NCBI GenBank assembly: GCA_031277615.1
Contig: JAITMC010000028.1
Location: 1 to 64,000 of the forward strand
Direction: 5' to 3'
Length of the DNA: 64,000 nt
Source of the DNA: Chryseobacterium sp.
GTDB taxonomy: Bacteria; Bacteroidota; Bacteroidia; Flavobacteriales; Weeksellaceae
Shown here one piece after another: positions 61,112 through 64,000 of the stretch. Position 1 is the first letter of the stretch; the number at the start of each line of letters is the position of its first letter. A program made the translations under genes and the position numbers. A model generated the notes under the pieces. It worked only from the letters and a program-made list of their open reading frames with translations, did not search any database and was not told the origin of the DNA.

Positions 61112-62425
61112 ATGATATCCAAAAGTAAATATCTGATCGCCCTGTTTGCCACCCTGTTCCTGCTCCTGTTGGGAATACAGGTTTATTTTATCTATAAAAC
61201 CTATCAGGTAAAGGAACGTGAGGTTTACAGAATTATTCATGACGGGCTTTCCGGATATACCGACACTCTTGAAGATATCAGCAGCATTAAGGAGATGAAG
61301 GATGACTCGCTTCAGAAAACATTTGTCCGGTATCATGATCAGAAGATCAGCCGAAAGGAATTTCTGGATTATTTTATTGAAAACAGAAGAGCTATTAAAG
61401 AAAAACTTAACCGTTACCTTGACTATCGCTTAAAAAAAGACGGGCTGGATATTGCTGCCAGAATAGAATATACTTCTATCATTTATATTCCGGACAGTAC
61501 CCGCTTAATTGACAAGCCGATTCTGCTTTTTGAAACAAAAAACAAGGTTACCGATCCCAAGATTACCAATGACGGAAGCTGGGAAACATCATCTAAAAAC
61601 GAAGCCGAAGACGGGACCTTAAAAAACAATTCCTTTCTGGTCAAAAGCAAAACAGAATTTGAAATTATCAATATAAAAAGCATTGTTTTTAAAGAGCTCA
61701 CTTTGCTGATTGTATGCTGTATTGCATTATTAACAGGCGTAATGCTGCTGTATATTTTTACCGTTAAAAATCTGCTGAGACAGCAGAAGCAGGTGGAAGT
61801 TCTCCACACTGTTGTGGATAACATTTCCCATGAGTTTAAAACTCCGATTGCCACGCTGAAAATTGCATCAAAAGCTTTAAAGAAAGATTTGAATCCGGAA
61901 ACGCTTCCCCTGATCGACCGGCAGATCAGCCGCCTCGAAGGCCTCATGCTCCAGCTCCATTCCGATGAATCAGAGGGTAAGACTGCCACAATACAACCTG
62001 AAGACTGGAACTTTTTCATCCAGGATCTGGCCTTCGCTTATCCCGCAATCCATTTTGAACTGAATAACGAAACCTCCTCTGAACAGCCTTTTGACAAAAA
62101 CCTGATGGAAACCCTCATCAAAAACCTCTGCGAAAACAGTGTAAAATATGGCTCGACAACAGTAAGAACAAGCATCATCAGTTTCCCACAGTATCTGGAA
62201 ATAGAGGTAGCCGACAACGGCCAGGGAATGGAGAAAAAAGAGTTTAAAAATATTTTTGAAAAGTTTTACAGGATTCAGTCCAATAATATTCATAACAGCA
62301 AAGGATTGGGACTGGGACTTTATTTTGTAAAAAATATTGTCACTAAATACCACGGAAAAATCAATATTTCAAGCCACCCTGAAGCTGGAACTACTTTTAA
62401 AATAACACTTTCCTATGAAAATTAA
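61112..62425 (+). CDS. Sensor histidine kinase (OmpR-partner type)
   Basis: 437 residues from ATG at 61112 (the frame also has GTG at 61109). Helix 1 (about 8-28), a periplasmic domain (about 30-195), helix 2 (about 198-218), HisKA with the H-box NISHEFKTPIATL (His240), and HATPase motifs NLCENSVKYG, VADNGQGM and GLGLGLYFVKNI. It overlaps the response regulator gene by 11 bp, so the two are coupled. Divergent from the outer-membrane beta-barrel gene, whose product it may monitor. Confidence 0.94.
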   Translation: MISKSKYLIALFATLFLLLLGIQVYFIYKTYQVKEREVYRIIHDGLSGYTDTLEDISSIKEMKDDSLQKTFVRYHDQKISRKEFLDYFIENRRAIKEKLNRYLDYRLKKDGLDIAARIEYTSIIYIPDSTRLIDKPILLFETKNKVTDPKITNDGSWETSSKNEAEDGTLKNNSFLVKSKTEFEIINIKSIVFKELTLLIVCCIALLTGVMLLYIFTVKNLLRQQKQVEVLHTVVDNISHEFKTPIATLKIASKALKKDLNPETLPLIDRQISRLEGLMLQLHSDESEGKTATIQPEDWNFFIQDLAFAYPAIHFELNNETSSEQPFDKNLMETLIKNLCENSVKYGSTTVRTSIISFPQYLEIEVADNGQGMEKKEFKNIFEKFYRIQSNNIHNSKGLGLGLYFVKNIVTKYHGKINISSHPEAGTTFKITLSYEN

Positions 62426-63107
62426 AATTCTTTTGGCAGAAGACGATCCGGATTTCGGAATGATTCTGAAACAGTATCTTGAGCTGGAAGATTTTGATGT
62501 CACCTGGTTTCAGAATCCTGAGGACATTATCCCTCATCTTACATCAGGTTTTCCCTTTCATATCGGCATTCTGGATATTATGATGCCGAATATGGACGGA
62601 TTTTCTCTGGCCAAAATGATCTTAAAGGAAAAAAGTGATTTTCCGCTTCTTTTCCTAAGCGCTAAAAATCAGAAAATTGACCGTCTCACCGGACTTAAGA
62701 TCGGTGCAGATGACTATATTGCCAAACCCTGCGATCCCGAGGAGCTTGTTTTGCGGATCAGGAATATTCTGAAAAGAATTCAGCCGGCTGCAGCGGCAAC
62801 TTCTCCGGTGATAAAAATAGGAACTTATTTTCTGGATACTGAAAAGCTTCTGCTCTCCCATCATGAAGGAGACACCCGCCTTACCATCCGGGAACAGGAA
62901 TTGCTTCTGTACCTTCTGAAACATAACCAAAGTACCCTTAAAAGAGATGATATTCTGGATACGCTCTGGGAAACCAATGATTATTTTACAGGAAGAAGTC
63001 TTGATGTATTCATCAGCAGGCTAAGGAAATACTTTGTACATGATCCGCAAATAAAAATCCAATCCCTGCGAGGAATCGGATTTGAAATAGATTTTCCGGC
63101 AGAATGA
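62415..63107 (+). CDS. Response regulator, OmpR/PhoB type
   Basis: 230 residues. Receiver domain with acidic pocket (LAEDDPD) and phosphoacceptor Asp54 in GILDIMMPNMDG; C-terminal winged helix with LTIREQELLLYLLKH and GRSLDVFISRLRKYF. Expected to bind the three 11-bp repeats upstream of its kinase. It ends 7 bp before the convergent endonuclease-family gene; no terminator is seen between them. Confidence 0.95.
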   Translation: MKIKILLAEDDPDFGMILKQYLELEDFDVTWFQNPEDIIPHLTSGFPFHIGILDIMMPNMDGFSLAKMILKEKSDFPLLFLSAKNQKIDRLTGLKIGADDYIAKPCDPEELVLRIRNILKRIQPAAAATSPVIKIGTYFLDTEKLLLSHHEGDTRLTIREQELLLYLLKHNQSTLKRDDILDTLWETNDYFTGRSLDVFISRLRKYFVHDPQIKIQSLRGIGFEIDFPAE

Positions 63108-63114
63108 TCCCTGC

Positions 63115-63948
63115 TTAAAAGGAAATCTCCGATAAAACCGGGAAATGATCTGACGGATACAACAGGTTTTCTCTTCTGTCATTGATATGCCTGTGGGATT
63201 TTATGCTAAAGCCTTTTACAAAAATATAATCGATTCTGTCTTTAGGTATTTCATTGACATTGAAAGCGGTAAATGTTCCCACTGGGCCATAATGCTTGGT
63301 TTGGGAGTGATAGAAACTGTCTTTAAGATTTTGTGAAAGGATTTTTATGGGCTCCGTATCATCGGTCAGATTAAAATCTCCACTCAGGGTTACCGGAAGA
63401 TTCTTAGGATTGATCTCTTTGATTTTCTTTATAATCAGATCCGCAGACTTTACTCTTGCCACATTTCCGATATGATCGAAATGAAGGTTCATGGCTAAAA
63501 ATTCCTTTTTAGATTTCCGGTCTTTAAAAACGGCATAGGTACACACCCTGTTGTAAGCAGCATCCCAACCTTTTGAAGGTTTTTCAGGAGTTTCCGACAG
63601 CCAGAATGTTCCGGAACTTAAGACCTGAAGCCTGCCGGTATCATAAAATATCGCCGAAAACTCACCTTTTTCTTTCCCGTCATCTCTGCCAACACCTACA
63701 TAATCATAATTTTTAAGACCATTTTTAATATCTTTCATCTGCTCCGGCAGCGCCTCCTGCACGCCAAAATAATCCGGATGGTAATAATTTAAAAGTTCTA
63801 CAGCGTCCTGCTTTCTTTCTGTCCAGGCATTTTCCTTATCTGAAGCTACCTGAAGCCTGATATTGAAACTCATCACCTTAAGATCCTGAGAAAATCCCAA
63901 CGCAAAAAACAGCAGGGATACTAATGACCATCTGAAATTCATATTCAT
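63115..63948 (-). CDS. Secreted endonuclease/exonuclease/phosphatase family protein
   Basis: 277 residues from the ATG at 63948 (MNMNFRWSLVSLLFF), with a signal peptide ending GFSQ. The frame is open to 63969. Family motifs occur in order: VMSFNIRLQ, FGVQEALPEQ (catalytic Glu), NLHFDHIG (about 175), LSGDFNL (Asp, Asn) and the ending YPSDHFPVL (Asp-His). It is likely a metal-dependent phosphodiesterase acting outside the cytoplasm; nucleic acids, sugar or lipid phosphates are possible substrates. Confidence 0.9.
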   Translation of the reverse strand: MNMNFRWSLVSLLFFALGFSQDLKVMSFNIRLQVASDKENAWTERKQDAVELLNYYHPDYFGVQEALPEQMKDIKNGLKNYDYVGVGRDDGKEKGEFSAIFYDTGRLQVLSSGTFWLSETPEKPSKGWDAAYNRVCTYAVFKDRKSKKEFLAMNLHFDHIGNVARVKSADLIIKKIKEINPKNLPVTLSGDFNLTDDTEPIKILSQNLKDSFYHSQTKHYGPVGTFTAFNVNEIPKDRIDYIFVKGFSIKSHRHINDRRENLLYPSDHFPVLSEISF

Positions 63949-64000
63949 CTTATTAAAAATTAACAACACAAAAATAAGGCTTCTTAAGCAGGTGTCCAGG

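Overview
The window looks like a chromosomal segment of a flavobacterium close to Chryseobacterium (Bacteroidota, Weeksellaceae). The evidence is the AT-rich DNA, T9SS C-terminal sorting domains, a GLPGLI-family protein, a TTTG / TAnnTTTG type promoter before paaK, a GG-leader peptide of the Chryseobacterium type, PaaZ and PaaE of flavobacterial form, and a T6SS VgrG of Bacteroidota type. Most genes lie on the minus strand. The identification is by recall of families; no database was searched.

Left part (1-18.1 kb). A tRNA-Met is followed by a thioredoxin-like secreted protein, a T9SS cargo protein with a small membrane partner, and a housekeeping run (clpX, a HIT protein, greA). Next come a lipoprotein that looks like a Rieske fold without its ligands, a GLPGLI protein, dtd, lipoproteins, and a membrane-protein operon (DUF4173-like protein, three paralogous small membrane proteins, a Coq4-like protein, a metallophosphoesterase). 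A regulator operon contains a frameshifted small gene at 14583-14857. An enoyl-CoA hydratase-family gene, a tail-collar protein and a second T9SS protein close this part.

Middle (18.1-29.4 kb). A compact vgrG island encodes VgrG, a large GHSQG lipase-like effector, a lipoprotein and a membrane protein; the last two are immunity candidates. No core T6SS genes are present. A three-gene operon follows: DUF4241, a SMUG2-like DNA glycosylase and a DEAH helicase with a hydrophobic C-terminus. A CPBP membrane protease lies beside it on the plus strand.

Phenylacetate island (29.7-46.6 kb, minus strand). Order of transcription: paaK, paaE, paaA, paaB, paaC, paaD, paaG, an S23 four-helix-bundle gene, paaH, a small gene, paaI, a DUF6624 gene, paaJ, paaY, a RAYT transposase, an esterase, a small membrane protein and paaZ. 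Together they convert phenylacetate to phenylacetyl-CoA (PaaK), epoxidise it (PaaABCE, with PaaD), isomerise it (PaaG), open and oxidise the ring (PaaZ) and run beta-oxidation (PaaH, PaaJ), with PaaI and PaaY as salvage thioesterases. No separate paaF is seen in the cluster. A TetR gene (probable PaaR) lies upstream, and a perfect CTAACA-TT-TGTTAG palindrome sits at the paaK promoter. The intergenic gaps of this cluster share an AT-rich inverted-repeat family, and one pair of copies exactly brackets the S23 gene.

Right part (46.9-64 kb). clpB is followed by an ORF of 50 codons for a GG-leader peptide whose six cysteines are spaced like a knottin. Three M43 metalloprotease lipoproteins follow, with a conserved-protein / 7TM / HisKA_3 kinase / LuxR-type regulator operon between the first and second. 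The end holds an M1 aminopeptidase, an outer-membrane beta-barrel protein divergent from an OmpR-type two-component pair (three GGTTAA[C/T] repeats of exactly 11-bp period lie between them), and an endonuclease/exonuclease/phosphatase-family protein.

Best candidates for something undescribed: the knottin-like GG-leader peptide (49729-49881), the S23 gene bracketed by the repeat family of the paa gaps (38899-39311), and the vgrG effector island.
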